In this document: positions 8,887 to 18,595 of the stretch, one piece after another
Numbering within the stretch: position 1 is the first letter of the stretch
Layout of the letters: each line of letters opens with the position of its first letter
Source of the DNA: JAMBLL01 sp964460075
Lineage (GTDB): Bacteria; Actinomycetota; Acidimicrobiia; Spongiisociales; UBA5794
Length of the DNA: 64,000 bases
Assembly: GCA_964460075.1 (NCBI GenBank)
Contig: CAYWPC010000003.1
Location: 1 to 64,000 of the forward strand
Direction of reading: 5' to 3'
Program-made: the position numbers and the translations under genes
The notes under the pieces: generated by a model
What the model was told of the DNA's origin: nothing
Databases searched by the model: none
What the model saw: the letters and a program-made list of their open reading frames with translations, nothing else

Positions 8887-10046
8887 AGCGCTTCGACACT
8901 CCTTCTTCCGTCACTCATGGACTGCAAGAGCTCGATGAGATCAACCAGGTTACGAGCGGTTCCTCCTGCCAACAAATCATCGACGAACGGCAACGCGGAG
9001 GCCATGCCACGGGCTTGCGGCGTGAACCCGACATGCCCAGCGAGCGGGTTCAACCAGATGATCCTGTGTGCAGAACGGGCGAGCCGGCGCATCTCGAGCC
9101 CGAGGTGATCAGGATCTCCGGTGTCCCAACCATCGGAGATGATGAGGACGATCGGACCGCCACTCCCAACACGGCGAGACCAATTCCGATTGAAAGCTCC
9201 GATCGCATCGCCGATGCGGGTGCCGCTTGACCAATCCGGTACCGATCGGGCGACCTCGCGGAGCGCCTCCGTGGCGTTCCTGCGATGCAGCTGCCTCGTG
9301 ATTCTCGTGAGACGTGTGGCGAAGACGAATGACTCGACCCTGCTGAACCTGAATTGAGCACCGTGGACAAAGTGGAGCAGCATCTCTGCATATCTCTCCA
9401 TCGATCCTGAGACATCCGCAAGAACGATGAGGGGACGCTGTCGCTGTCTTCGCTCCGAGAACGCGAGCGGCATCAGATCGCCCTTTGGCCCAGTCATCAT
9501 TCGCATTGTTCGGCGCAGATCGGGAACGGACCCGTTGGACGCCCTTCTCCAACGCCGGGAGCGAACGGATGTTGGCTTCCATGTCATAGAAGCCAACAGT
9601 GCAGCCACCGAGGCTGCCTCCTCATCGGAGAGGTCGGCAAATTCGACGTCGATGAGCCGTTCGGCGCTCGAACCACCAACGACGTCGAGGAACTCATCTT
9701 GGTCATCGACGTCTCCTACGTCGGCGCTGCCGAGAACGCCGATAGATCCCAGGTGTTGGGGCGGATGCCGTTCATCGAATCTGCCGGTGACGCCATCGAG
9801 GCCGGCCACGATGCCTCCGCGAAAGTATGCGTCGAACAGGCGGTCGAACTCCTCACTCTGGCTCTGCCGCTTGACGACGACTGCCCTGAACGCGTCGCGC
9901 ACGTCGTCCCACCTATGCATCCCGACAAGCCGCACCGCATCCACGAGATGCTCCGTCGTCGCCGGTGTGACGGCGAATCCGTGTGATCGTAAGATCCGCA
10001 CGAACATGACGAGGTTCGCCGCCGCGACCTCGCCTGTCCCAGTCAT
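8883..10046 (-). CDS. coxE: CoxE-like protein with von Willebrand factor A domain
   Basis: A 387-residue protein. The C-terminal half carries a VWA domain with the MIDAS metal site IVLADVSGSMERYAE; threonine and aspartate ligands are likely in SGTRIGDAIGAF and ISDGWDTGD. CoxE partners with the AAA+ ATPase CoxD in a MoxR/VWA chaperone pair that matures the active site of CO-dehydrogenase-family enzymes. It overlaps coxD and coxI by four bases each. The N-terminal part (residues 1-190) is helical and typical of the family. Confidence 0.9.
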   Translation of the reverse strand: MTGTGEVAAANLVMFVRILRSHGFAVTPATTEHLVDAVRLVGMHRWDDVRDAFRAVVVKRQSQSEEFDRLFDAYFRGGIVAGLDGVTGRFDERHPPQHLGSIGVLGSADVGDVDDQDEFLDVVGGSSAERLIDVEFADLSDEEAASVAALLASMTWKPTSVRSRRWRRASNGSVPDLRRTMRMMTGPKGDLMPLAFSERRQRQRPLIVLADVSGSMERYAEMLLHFVHGAQFRFSRVESFVFATRLTRITRQLHRRNATEALREVARSVPDWSSGTRIGDAIGAFNRNWSRRVGSGGPIVLIISDGWDTGDPDHLGLEMRRLARSAHRIIWLNPLAGHVGFTPQARGMASALPFVDDLLAGGTARNLVDLIELLQSMSDGRRSVEAL

Positions 10047-10915
10047 AGGAGTGTCTCTGTGCCCAAGGCGCGTACGGTCTGCATGTCCTCTTCATACTTG
10101 ACGATTACCCCAAGTGTCGAATCTATGAGGTCACCCGACAGCTGAACCTCGCCGAGCACCTGGAGTGCCTTCGCCCAATCGACCGTTTCGGCAACGCCTG
10201 GCGGTTTGAAGAGATCGATGTTGCGCAACGTGTGCATCGCTGTGGCGAGCTGACTCGACAACGAATCGGAGGTCTCTGGCGCCTTCCTGTGCAGGATGGC
10301 TATCTCTCGCTCGATCGTCGGGTAATCAATCCAGTGGTAGATGCACCGACGTTTGACCGCGTCATGGATCTCGCGTGTTCGATTCGAGGTGATGACCACG
10401 ATTGGTGGCGTGGCTGCGCGCACGGTCCCGACCTCGGGAATCGTAATCTGGAAGTCGGAGAGAAGCTCGAGCAGAAACGCCTCGAACTCCTCATCGGCCC
10501 TATCCAGCTCGTCGATGAGCAACACGGTCGCCATATTCTCCGACGACCGTCGTATCGCCTGAAGCAACGGGCGAGCGATCAGGTATTCCTCGCTCATGAT
10601 GTCGTGGACGTCGATCGTGGCGCCACCGGCCTCAATCAGGCGAATCGCGAGCATCTGCCGTGCATAGTCCCATTCGTACAGCGCGTGCGAGGCATCGAGG
10701 CCTTCATAGCATTGGAGCCGAATGAGCTCACCGCCACTGATCGTCGCGAGGACCTTGGCAATCTCGGTCTTGCCCACGCCTGGCTCACCCTCGACGAAGA
10801 GAGGTCGCCCCATCGCCACGGCAAGATGGATCGCCACCGACAGCCCCCGCTCAGGGATGTAGTCACAATCGACAAGTGCAGCTTCGAGTGCATCGACAGA
10901 AGAGGGAAACGCCAT
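10043..10915 (-). CDS. coxD: CoxD-like MoxR-family AAA+ ATPase
   Basis: A 290-residue ATPase with Walker A (VEGEPGVGKTEIAKVLA, about residue 38), Walker B (ATVLLIDELDRADEEFEAFLLE) and sensor 1 (PIVVITSNRTREIHDAVKRR). MoxR-type CoxD works with CoxE to insert sulfur or metal into the molybdenum enzyme. It is the first gene of the cox operon. The 133-base gap upstream, which separates it from the nuoN stop of the preceding operon, is the best place for a cox promoter, though I found no clear -35/-10 pair. Confidence 0.92.
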   Translation of the reverse strand: MAFPSSVDALEAALVDCDYIPERGLSVAIHLAVAMGRPLFVEGEPGVGKTEIAKVLATISGGELIRLQCYEGLDASHALYEWDYARQMLAIRLIEAGGATIDVHDIMSEEYLIARPLLQAIRRSSENMATVLLIDELDRADEEFEAFLLELLSDFQITIPEVGTVRAATPPIVVITSNRTREIHDAVKRRCIYHWIDYPTIEREIAILHRKAPETSDSLSSQLATAMHTLRNIDLFKPPGVAETVDWAKALQVLGEVQLSGDLIDSTLGVIVKYEEDMQTVRALGTETLL

Positions 10916-11048
10916 TCGATGACTCTACTCAGAGGACCCCACCTGGGAGACGGGTTGGCGTTTCAGGCGACGGTTTGGCATCTCCTCAGTGGCAGGGCTG
11001 CCAGCCAGGCATGCGAGCGGCCGCAAGCAAATCGTCAGACGTACACAG

Positions 11049-12566
11049 TCAGCCGCCGAACGCACCAAGGACCTGCGTCGAGAACTCACCAAGGTTCGCT
11101 GCGAGACCTGGGAGGATGCCAAGGACGAACACGCCGATCATCGTGATCGCAACGGCCAAGCCAATCGGTGCTGGGACAGTGCCTCCTTCGAGTTCGGATA
11201 TGTCGAAGCCTTCTGGTACCGGATCGAAGAAGGTGACACGCATGACCTTGGCGTAATACACGAAGGCAATCACAGCGTTCACAGCCGCGATGATCGCGAT
11301 CGAGTAGCCCCACCAGTTCCCTACGCCGATCGTTGCGGTGAACATCGCGAACTTAGCGAACCAACCGGCGAGCGGTGGGACGCCTGCGAGCGACATGAAG
11401 AACACCGCGAGGCTAAGCGCCACGCCTGGCGCGTATCGGTTCAGGCCACGCCAGTCTTCGAGTTCGTACGAGCCGAGTCGGGATCCGATGATGATCGCCA
11501 CAGCGAACGCTCCGAGGTTCATGACGGCATATATCACGAAGTATGTGACGGTCGCGGCGAACAAGTCCTGAAGCTCTACCAGCCCGGATGCAGCAGCGGC
11601 ACCAAAGGGAGCAAGCATGAATCCTGCGTGACCAATCGACGAGTAGCCGAGCAGCCGAATCACATTGGTCTGCTGAATTGCGACGACGTTGCCAACCGTC
11701 ATGGAGAGCGCAGCGACGACCCACAACAGGGGTCCCCAAATGTCTGAAACCGTTGGCAACGCCAGATACGCTATCGAGAGCAACCCGACGAATCCTGCTC
11801 CTTTGGAGCCGACCGCCAGCCACGCTGTTACCGGTGTAGGTGCGCCCTGATAGGTGTCGGGTGTCCAGAAATGGAACGGAACTGCAGATACCTTGAAGCC
11901 GAACCCGAGAATTATGAAGACTACCCCGAGAGTGAACAAGGGCAGGTCACTCACCCCGGATGCGGCTGATGCGATCTCGCTGAACTGCATAGTTCCCGTC
12001 AGGCCGTATACCAACGACACACCGAAGAGTGTCAGGGCGAGAGCGAGCACGCCTGTGATGAAGAACTTGAGAGCCGCCTCATTCGACTTGAGATCTCCTT
12101 TTCGCCATCCTGCCAACAGGAAGGCCGGGGCTGTGACAAGTTCGAGGGCAACGATGATCGTGAGGAAATCTCTTGACGACGCCATGGCTACCGCTCCGAG
12201 AACGGATGCAACGAGCAGGAAGTAATACTCGCCCTGGTAGTAGCGGTCGGATTCGAGGTAGCCGACGGACAGCAACAGCGCCACGAACGCCGAGAAGATG
12301 AACACTCCCTTGAGGACGAGCGCATATCCATCAACGACGTACGTTCCGCCGAAAAGGACCCGCTCGACACCGCTGGACGCAACGAAGGTGAGGCCGTCAC
12401 CGAACGCGAGTGTTGCGACGGGAATGATCGCAGCGAACAGGCCGACAATGGCTGTGATGGCTACAAGGCGTTTATTCCTCGTGACCAGATCGACCACAAG
12501 CGTCATCATCACCGTTGCGGCGAGGATGATCTCCGGCAGGAGAGCGTGGTAGTCGATGTCGATCAC
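11049..12566 (-). CDS. nuoN: NADH-quinone oxidoreductase-type subunit N (NuoN, cluster 1)
   Basis: A 505-residue antiporter-like membrane subunit, one of three proton-pumping units of the membrane arm, with about 14 helices. The key TM5 Glu is present in IIVALELVTAPAFLLAGW, as are the channel Lys residues in FGFKVSAVPFHFW and VGSKGAGF. GTG at 12566 is chosen because it starts one base after the nuoM stop; the 29 in-frame codons upstream overlap nuoM and encode no NuoN-like sequence. It is the last gene of the 11-gene operon. Confidence 0.93.
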   Translation of the reverse strand: MIDIDYHALLPEIILAATVMMTLVVDLVTRNKRLVAITAIVGLFAAIIPVATLAFGDGLTFVASSGVERVLFGGTYVVDGYALVLKGVFIFSAFVALLLSVGYLESDRYYQGEYYFLLVASVLGAVAMASSRDFLTIIVALELVTAPAFLLAGWRKGDLKSNEAALKFFITGVLALALTLFGVSLVYGLTGTMQFSEIASAASGVSDLPLFTLGVVFIILGFGFKVSAVPFHFWTPDTYQGAPTPVTAWLAVGSKGAGFVGLLSIAYLALPTVSDIWGPLLWVVAALSMTVGNVVAIQQTNVIRLLGYSSIGHAGFMLAPFGAAAASGLVELQDLFAATVTYFVIYAVMNLGAFAVAIIIGSRLGSYELEDWRGLNRYAPGVALSLAVFFMSLAGVPPLAGWFAKFAMFTATIGVGNWWGYSIAIIAAVNAVIAFVYYAKVMRVTFFDPVPEGFDISELEGGTVPAPIGLAVAITMIGVFVLGILPGLAANLGEFSTQVLGAFGG

Positions 12567-12567
12567 G

Positions 12568-14160
12568 TCAGCCTCCGAACGCCTTTTGGACGAGCCCGAC
12601 AACGGCATCGTTCGTTGCACCGAAAACAAGCTTGGGGAATACGCCAAGGGCAATCGTACCTATGACAAGCGGCGCCCAGGCAAGCCACTCCGTACGATCC
12701 ACGTCCTCGAATTCCCGGCCAACCCACTCCTCGGCGGGCTCACCGAAGTTGACGTTTCGGAGCATGTACAGCATGTACGCGGCAGTCAGCACGGTACCGA
12801 CGGCTCCTATGACCATGAAGCCCCTGAACAATGGTGTCTGTCCTATTGCCTCTGCAGGATTGAACGACGCCAACAGCGCCATGAACTCACCCCAGAACCC
12901 GGCGAGGGCCGGAAGTCCGAGTGAGGCCATTGCGGCAAACCCGAGGAGAAGGCCCATCTTCGGCATCAAGATCATGTTGCCGCCGAGTCGGCGCATGTCC
13001 CTGGTGTGGAAACGGTGAGCCATCGACCCTGCAACGAAGAACATCAGTCCGGTGATGAGCCCGTGGGCGACCATACCGATGATCGCTGCGTTAATCCCGA
13101 TATCGGTCATCGTTGCAATACCGAGCATCACGAAGCCCATGTGGCCCACAGAAGAGTACGCGATGAGCCGCTTCATATCCGTTTGAGCCAGACAGGCAAA
13201 CGAACCATAGATGATGCCGATCACTGCGAGCACACCGATGAACGGCGCCCAGCGAAGCGCTTCGTCAGGGAGAATCGGAATCGCAATCCGGATGAATGCG
13301 TACGTTCCGAGCTTCAGCAGAACTGCCGCAAGGATGACAGATCCGATGGTCGGTGCCGCCGTGTGGGCGTCGGGGAGCCATGTGTGGAAAGGCCACATCG
13401 GCACTTTGATCGCAAACCCGAGAAACAAGCCGAGAAACACGAGAAAGGCGAACGTACCGGTGAACGCCCCTGCCGAGCCAAGGTCGGAGAGCTCGATCAT
13501 CGAGAAACTCCGATACCCGAGCACCTCCTCGGACTTGAAATAGAGTGCGAGGAATCCCAGCAGCATGAAGGCAGATCCGAACAGGGTGAAGAGGAAGAAC
13601 TTCAGCGATGCATACAGCCGCATCTCGATCTTCCATCCGAAGACCGGCACCTCTCGAATCCCGCGATCGCCCCATATGCCGATCATGAAGTACATCGGGA
13701 GCAGGACGACTTCGAAGAACAGGAAGAACAGCACCAGGTCAAGGGCTACGAAGGTTCCGATCATGCCGGTAGCGAGGATGAGCACGAACGCGAGAAGGAG
13801 TTTTGGGTTGTGCGGCTCTGGCCAATGGTTCCAGGAGTACACGATCGCGAGAACCGTTATAAACGCTGCGAGGATCACCATCGGCAAGGAGATCCCGTCG
13901 ACAGCAATGTGGAAGTTCGCGTTGATCGCACTGATCCACGTCGTGTCGATCGCAGTGCCGAACTGGTACGTCCCTGCAGCCGAATAGTCGAATCTCACTG
14001 CCATAACGACCGTCAGGGCAAGCGTGACGAGGGCGAACGTGAGCGCCACCCATTTGAGGGCTGTCTCCTTCGACTTCGGCATCGCCAGGACCACTGCCGC
14101 GCCGATGACAGGCAAGAAGACGATGAGGCTCAGGCCCCAACCGCTCTCAAACCAATCCAT
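12568..14160 (-). CDS. nuoM: NADH-quinone oxidoreductase-type subunit M (NuoM, cluster 1)
   Basis: A 530-residue antiporter-like subunit. Essential residues are in place: TM5 Glu in LFFLFFEVVLLPMYFMIG, the TM7 Lys in FAIKVPMWPFHTWLPDAH, the TM8 Lys in VLLKLGTYAF, and the TM12 Glu in GFWGEFMALL. It should translocate protons when driven by the quinone site of the NuoBCDHI arm. It starts 13 bases after nuoL ends, at ATG 14160 after an AGGAGG-like sequence. Confidence 0.95.
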   Translation of the reverse strand: MDWFESGWGLSLIVFLPVIGAAVVLAMPKSKETALKWVALTFALVTLALTVVMAVRFDYSAAGTYQFGTAIDTTWISAINANFHIAVDGISLPMVILAAFITVLAIVYSWNHWPEPHNPKLLLAFVLILATGMIGTFVALDLVLFFLFFEVVLLPMYFMIGIWGDRGIREVPVFGWKIEMRLYASLKFFLFTLFGSAFMLLGFLALYFKSEEVLGYRSFSMIELSDLGSAGAFTGTFAFLVFLGLFLGFAIKVPMWPFHTWLPDAHTAAPTIGSVILAAVLLKLGTYAFIRIAIPILPDEALRWAPFIGVLAVIGIIYGSFACLAQTDMKRLIAYSSVGHMGFVMLGIATMTDIGINAAIIGMVAHGLITGLMFFVAGSMAHRFHTRDMRRLGGNMILMPKMGLLLGFAAMASLGLPALAGFWGEFMALLASFNPAEAIGQTPLFRGFMVIGAVGTVLTAAYMLYMLRNVNFGEPAEEWVGREFEDVDRTEWLAWAPLVIGTIALGVFPKLVFGATNDAVVGLVQKAFGG

Positions 14161-14173
14161 GTCGTAGCACCTC

Positions 14174-16267
14174 CTAGAAAATGATGAACAGGACGACGAT
14201 CGCTAGAACGCCGACGAAACTGAAAGCTGCGTATTGCTGAATTCGCCCGGTAAAGGTCTTGCGCAGTAGGCTCCCCGCCGCTCCGGTGAGCGCGCCGGTC
14301 GCGTTGTACATGCCATCGACGACGTTCTCGTCTGTGACCTTGACGGCCCTGGCAGCGACGAGAGAAACCGCCCCCACACCGTTGACGATCCCATCGACGA
14401 TGTACACGTCGAACCACAGGACGAGTCTCGCGAGCGGGCCCATAGTCGGGCGCACGATCGCGTTCATGTAGAGGTCGTCGAGGTAATACTTGTGTTCGAG
14501 CAGCGGCCATAGCAGAGGTATCCGAAAGGTGTCCCTCGCCTGTTGCGTTTCTGCGTCCTTGGCGTAGATCAGCCAACCAATGACAACCGCGGCGATAACG
14601 ACACCTGTCGTGAGGAACACGAGCGGCCATTCGAACCCTTCTGCGTGATGGTCGCCCAGACCTGTGAGAGGAACACGGATCGCGAGCCACTCTGTGAATC
14701 CGGTGTACACACCAGGGATGTTGATCCAACCCGCCGTGAAAGCGAAAACCGCCAACCCGACAAGGGGGTAGGTCATCATCTTTGGCGACTCATGAGGTTG
14801 GCCATGTCCCTTGTAGTCGCCGAAGAACGTCAGAGCGACGAGACGAGTCATGTAGAACGCAGTGATGAATGCGCCCGCAATTCCGAGGATCAAGATGAAG
14901 TTCGCCACGTCCTGGCCCGCCTCACCGGAGAACGCCATCGAAGCAAGGATCTCGTCCTTCGAGAAGAAGCCGGCGAAGGGGAAGATCCCGATGAGAGCAA
15001 GCGTCCCCACGATGAACGTCCAGAAGGTGATCGGCATCTTCTTTCTCAGACCACCCATGTCCGTCATGTTGTTCGAGTGGACCGCGTGGATCACCGATCC
15101 TGCTCCGAGGAATAGCAGTGATTTGAAGAACGCATGGGTGAACAGATGAAAGAGTCCAGCGGTGTATGCACCAGCACCCATCGCAGCAACCATGTAGCCA
15201 AGCTGGCTGACCGTTGAATAGGCAAGAACCTTCTTGATGTCTTTCTGGGTGATCGCAACGAGTCCAGCCAAGAACAGTGTGAGGCCACCGATCACGATGA
15301 TGATGTTGCGGACCTCGCCAGCGAACAATCCAGAGACATCGATGTAGAAGGGGAACAATCTCCCGAGCAGATACACGCCGGCGGTGACCATCGTTGCAGC
15401 ATGCATGAGAGCTGAAACGGGTGTCGGGCCCGCCATGGCGTCCGGGAGCCAGACATGGAGAGGGAACTGGGCGGACTTACCCATTGCACCGATGAAGATC
15501 AGGAGCCCCGTCCAGAACGCGTATTGGCTCAGCATTCCGCTCTCGCCGCGAACGACGACATCGATGACATCGCTGAATCGGAAAGACCCAACCGAGACAG
15601 CCATGATGATCGCACCGAGAAAGAGCGCTGCATCGGCGACCTTGTTCACCATGAACGCCTTGTTCGCCGCGTCGACGTTTGCGAAGTCCTCCCAATAGTG
15701 CCCGATGAGCAGGAAGGACGCGACGCCGACGAGTTCCCACCCGACGATGAGTTGGATGAGGTTCGGTGCCGACACCAGGACGAGCATCCCTCCGGTGAAC
15801 AGCGAGAACGATGCGAAGAACCACGTGAATCTGACGTCGCCGTCCATGTAGCTCTTGGCGTAGGTGAACACCAACGTACCGACCACACCGACGAGGAAGT
15901 ACATCATGATGGACAGCCCATCAACCATCCACCCCCACTCGAGCACGAGATCGCCGATCCGCGCTATCTCGACCGTGCCCTCGTACACGATGCCCTGGGT
16001 AGCGTTAAGAACGAACAGCACGGTGCCGTAGACGCCGACGAAGGCGATCGCACCCCATGCCAACTCCCAACCCTTCTTCGGCAACCTCGTGCCGACAAAG
16101 GCAATAGCGAATGCGGCAAGAATCGGAACGACGACGATGAGCCAAGCCCACTCGACGAGGGGTCCGCTCACGATGCCTGGGACGACGGCGTCGCCGACCT
16201 CTGCACCTTTTGCACCTTCCTCGGTTGCGAGGATCAGCTGCGGAAGCACCGTTGCAAGGAAGTACAT
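14174..16267 (-). CDS. nuoL: NADH-quinone oxidoreductase-type subunit L (NuoL, cluster 1)
   Basis: A 697-residue distal antiporter-like subunit, including the C-terminal lateral helix and last transmembrane anchor (TGRIQQYAAFSFVGVLAIV). Pump residues seen are Glu in GWELVGVASFLLIG, Lys in MGKSAQFPLHVWLPD, His in LMHAATMVTAG and Lys in FFSKDEILA. It is longer than E. coli NuoL (613) because of a longer N-terminal segment and an extended loop before the lateral helix. The start ATG at 16267 lies three bases after nuoK. Confidence 0.95.
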   Translation of the reverse strand: MYFLATVLPQLILATEEGAKGAEVGDAVVPGIVSGPLVEWAWLIVVVPILAAFAIAFVGTRLPKKGWELAWGAIAFVGVYGTVLFVLNATQGIVYEGTVEIARIGDLVLEWGWMVDGLSIMMYFLVGVVGTLVFTYAKSYMDGDVRFTWFFASFSLFTGGMLVLVSAPNLIQLIVGWELVGVASFLLIGHYWEDFANVDAANKAFMVNKVADAALFLGAIIMAVSVGSFRFSDVIDVVVRGESGMLSQYAFWTGLLIFIGAMGKSAQFPLHVWLPDAMAGPTPVSALMHAATMVTAGVYLLGRLFPFYIDVSGLFAGEVRNIIIVIGGLTLFLAGLVAITQKDIKKVLAYSTVSQLGYMVAAMGAGAYTAGLFHLFTHAFFKSLLFLGAGSVIHAVHSNNMTDMGGLRKKMPITFWTFIVGTLALIGIFPFAGFFSKDEILASMAFSGEAGQDVANFILILGIAGAFITAFYMTRLVALTFFGDYKGHGQPHESPKMMTYPLVGLAVFAFTAGWINIPGVYTGFTEWLAIRVPLTGLGDHHAEGFEWPLVFLTTGVVIAAVVIGWLIYAKDAETQQARDTFRIPLLWPLLEHKYYLDDLYMNAIVRPTMGPLARLVLWFDVYIVDGIVNGVGAVSLVAARAVKVTDENVVDGMYNATGALTGAAGSLLRKTFTGRIQQYAAFSFVGVLAIVVLFIIF

Positions 16268-16270
16268 GCG

Positions 16271-16576
16271 TCAGCCCTTCATCGATCTGAGTTCGTCGAC
16301 ATCGGCTGATTGGCGGTTGCGATAGATCATCAAGACGATCGCGATCCCGATGGCGACCTCCGCCGCCGCGAGGGCGATCACGAAGAGCGCGAGCATCTGT
16401 CCAGAGCGCAGTTGATCCCGAAGGTACGCATCGAACGCAACGAGGTTGATGTTCACAGCGGCAAGCATCAATTCGACCGACGCGAGGATCAGAACGGCGT
16501 TCCTGCGCGTGATGACACCGTAGAGACCCATCGAGAAGAGAGCTGCTGCAAGGATCACGAACTGTACGACGGTCAC
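16271..16576 (-). CDS. nuoK: NADH-quinone oxidoreductase-type subunit K (NuoK, cluster 1)
   Basis: A 101-residue, three-helix (MrpC-like) membrane subunit. Both conserved buried glutamates are present, in VELMLAAVN and AAAEVAIGIAI. It forms part of the proton path next to NuoJ and NuoN. GTG at 16576 overlaps the nuoJ stop in a GTGA arrangement. Confidence 0.95.
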   Translation of the reverse strand: MTVVQFVILAAALFSMGLYGVITRRNAVLILASVELMLAAVNINLVAFDAYLRDQLRSGQMLALFVIALAAAEVAIGIAIVLMIYRNRQSADVDELRSMKG

Positions 16577-17115
16577 GACCCACCACCCTGACTGTCGCGA
16601 CGAGCAAGCGCGATGCCACCGATCATCGCGGCGAGCAGCACAAACGAGACGACTTCAAACGGGATGACCCATCGAGAGAACAGCAGGTTCGCGAGCTCGG
16701 CCGTCCTCGTCGGCTCGAACGGTTCGATCATGGTGTTCGAGAACGCGTCGACCACCGTGTATCCGATCACCGCAAAGAGGACGACACTGAGAAGCGCTGC
16801 GGGTACTCGCACGTTACGGGGATGGCTCAGGTCTGCATCCGTCCCGAGCGGGGCCCGCGTGATCATGATTCCGATCAGGAACAAGATGACAACCGCGCCG
16901 ATGTACACGAGCACGACCGTCCATCCGACGAACTCGGCACCAAGCATCAGGAACAATGCCGCTGTGCCTGCGAGAGAGACCACGAGATACAGCACCGCGC
17001 GCACGATATTGTTACTCGTCACGGTGCGCCACGCCGCGAACAGTGTCGGGAGTGCGATCACGAGGAATGCGATATTTGCAACCTCTTTGAACCAGTCTGC
17101 GAGCGACACAGTCAT
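16573..17115 (-). CDS. nuoJ: NADH-quinone oxidoreductase-type subunit J (NuoJ, cluster 1)
   Basis: A 180-residue membrane subunit with five helices. The conserved helix 3 with the Tyr/Gly pi-bulge (VLVYIGAVVILFLIG) is intact; it takes part in coupling quinone reduction to proton pumping. The ATG overlaps the nuoI stop by four bases. Confidence 0.94.
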   Translation of the reverse strand: MTVSLADWFKEVANIAFLVIALPTLFAAWRTVTSNNIVRAVLYLVVSLAGTAALFLMLGAEFVGWTVVLVYIGAVVILFLIGIMITRAPLGTDADLSHPRNVRVPAALLSVVLFAVIGYTVVDAFSNTMIEPFEPTRTAELANLLFSRWVIPFEVVSFVLLAAMIGGIALARRDSQGGGS

Positions 17116-17585
17116 CGGGACTCCAAAGCTGGAGGTTCAGGGACCGTTGCAAGCCAGTCCGTCAACTTCTCCATGTCATGGAGAAGATTCGTGATCTTCG
17201 GCTCGCTGTACTCGTATTCCGGGCTCCAAAAGAGGGCGTCGAACGGACATACCTCTACGCAGATCCCACAGTACATGCACAGGCCGTAGTCAATGTCGAA
17301 TCGGTCGAGCGTCGCCCTGGTTCTGACTCGGCCACCGGGTTTGGACGGCGGCTGTTCCACCTTGTGGCCCTCGATGTAGATGCACCAATCAGGGCACTCC
17401 CTTGCGCACAGCATGCACACGGTGCACTTTTCCACGTCGAGGGCGATGACGCCACGAGCCCGAGAAACCGGTATCTCCTTGACCTCTGGATACATCGTCA
17501 CTGGAGCCTTCTTGAACATCGTCTTCAACGTGAGGCCCATTCCCTTGAACAGACCGGCGAAGGGGAAAGCCGTTCTCCCTGGCAT
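17112..17585 (-). CDS. nuoI: NADH-quinone oxidoreductase-type subunit I, 2x[4Fe-4S] (NuoI, cluster 1)
   Basis: A 157-residue ferredoxin-like subunit holding clusters N6a and N6b, bound by CTVCMLCARECP and CMYCGICVEVCP. In an enzyme lacking NuoE, NuoF and NuoG these are the outermost clusters and the likely entry point for electrons, for example from ferredoxin. The chosen start, ATG 17585, overlaps the nuoH stop by one base (TGATG) and gives MPGRTAFPF. The frame stays open to 17699, but that part lies inside nuoH. Confidence 0.94.
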   Translation of the reverse strand: MPGRTAFPFAGLFKGMGLTLKTMFKKAPVTMYPEVKEIPVSRARGVIALDVEKCTVCMLCARECPDWCIYIEGHKVEQPPSKPGGRVRTRATLDRFDIDYGLCMYCGICVEVCPFDALFWSPEYEYSEPKITNLLHDMEKLTDWLATVPEPPALESR

Positions 17586-18595
17586 CACAGAACCACCTTG
17601 AAGACGGCTACGAGCCCGATGTTGACCAGTGCAGCAGGGATGAGCCATGTCCAGGCGAGTGTTTGGAGTTGGTCCTCGCGCAGACGTGGCCATGTCCATC
17701 GGATCCAGATGATGACGAAGACCAGGATCGCGATCTTCCCGATCATGACGCCAGGGCCGAGGACGTTCGCCATGGTGCCTGAAACGCCAGGAAGCCCATA
17801 CCCACCAAGGTACAGGGTCGCCGCGATGGCAGACAGTGCAATCATGGATGCGTACTCACCGAGGAAGAACATCGTGAACCGAATTCCCGAATATTCGGTG
17901 AGGTACCCCATAGTCAACTCAGACTCTGCGATCGGCATGTCGAAGGGGATTCGGGAGAGCTCTGCGACTGCAGCGATCATGAAAATAGCGAAACCGAGGA
18001 TCTGTCCACGCAGCACGAACGGCAACGCAATGTCGAACGAGCCGACCGTGAATACCGCCTCGTTTTGTGCCTCCACGATGCCGTTGAGTGACAATGTGCC
18101 TGCCTGAACGACGACGGCGACCACGGCAAGCACGAGCGGCATCTCATAGGCGATCAGCTGGGCGGCTGCACGGAGGCCACCGACGAGCGAGTACTTGTTG
18201 GACGATGACCAGCCTGCCATGAGGATCCCCAACACCGACAGGGATGAGATCGCAAGCACGAAGTAGGCGCCAAGGTCGAGATCAACACCGACGAGGTCCG
18301 GCCCGAAGGGGATGACGACAAATACTGCCAGAGTCGACATCATGACCACATAGGGTGCAAATCCGTACACGGTGCGGTCGGCGCCACTCGGTGTGAGATC
18401 CTCCTTCTGTAGGAACTTCAGGCCGTCGGCGAGTGGTTGGGCCCACCCCCACCGCCCGCCCGGGTAATACGGACCGATGCGACTCTGCATATGTGACCCG
18501 ACCTTCAGCTCCGCGTAGATGACAACGAGAGAGCCGCTGAGGACGAAGAGGAGCACCGCGACGACCTTGACGATGATCTCGAGCCAGAGGTTCAT
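17585..18595 (-). CDS. nuoH: NADH-quinone oxidoreductase-type subunit H (NuoH, cluster 1)
   Basis: A 336-residue membrane subunit forming the quinone-binding channel. The conserved elements are recognisable: RIGPYYPGGRWGW..LADGLKFL, LIAYEMPLVLA, and the acidic loop SRIPFDMPIAESELTMG followed by YSGIRF, which carry the E-channel glutamates. In the first helix the usual ERK is replaced by VIYAELKVG. It overlaps nuoD by four bases and nuoI by one. Confidence 0.95.
   Translation of the reverse strand: MNLWLEIIVKVVAVLLFVLSGSLVVIYAELKVGSHMQSRIGPYYPGGRWGWAQPLADGLKFLQKEDLTPSGADRTVYGFAPYVVMMSTLAVFVVIPFGPDLVGVDLDLGAYFVLAISSLSVLGILMAGWSSSNKYSLVGGLRAAAQLIAYEMPLVLAVVAVVVQAGTLSLNGIVEAQNEAVFTVGSFDIALPFVLRGQILGFAIFMIAAVAELSRIPFDMPIAESELTMGYLTEYSGIRFTMFFLGEYASMIALSAIAATLYLGGYGLPGVSGTMANVLGPGVMIGKIAILVFVIIWIRWTWPRLREDQLQTLAWTWLIPAALVNIGLVAVFKVVL

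Noticed and set aside
10991..11002. GGCAG/CTGCC hairpin as terminator of the 11-subunit nuo operon
   Set aside because: The stem is five base pairs with a two-base loop and no U tract, too weak to support.
13006..14184. 392-codon open frame on the plus strand over nuoM (cluster 1), and similar long frames at 15455-16309 and 58871-59905
   Set aside because: They lie fully antisense to clear NuoL/NuoM/CcoN-like genes, have extreme Arg/Asp/His/Glu composition and no domains. They reflect codon bias of the real gene on the other strand.
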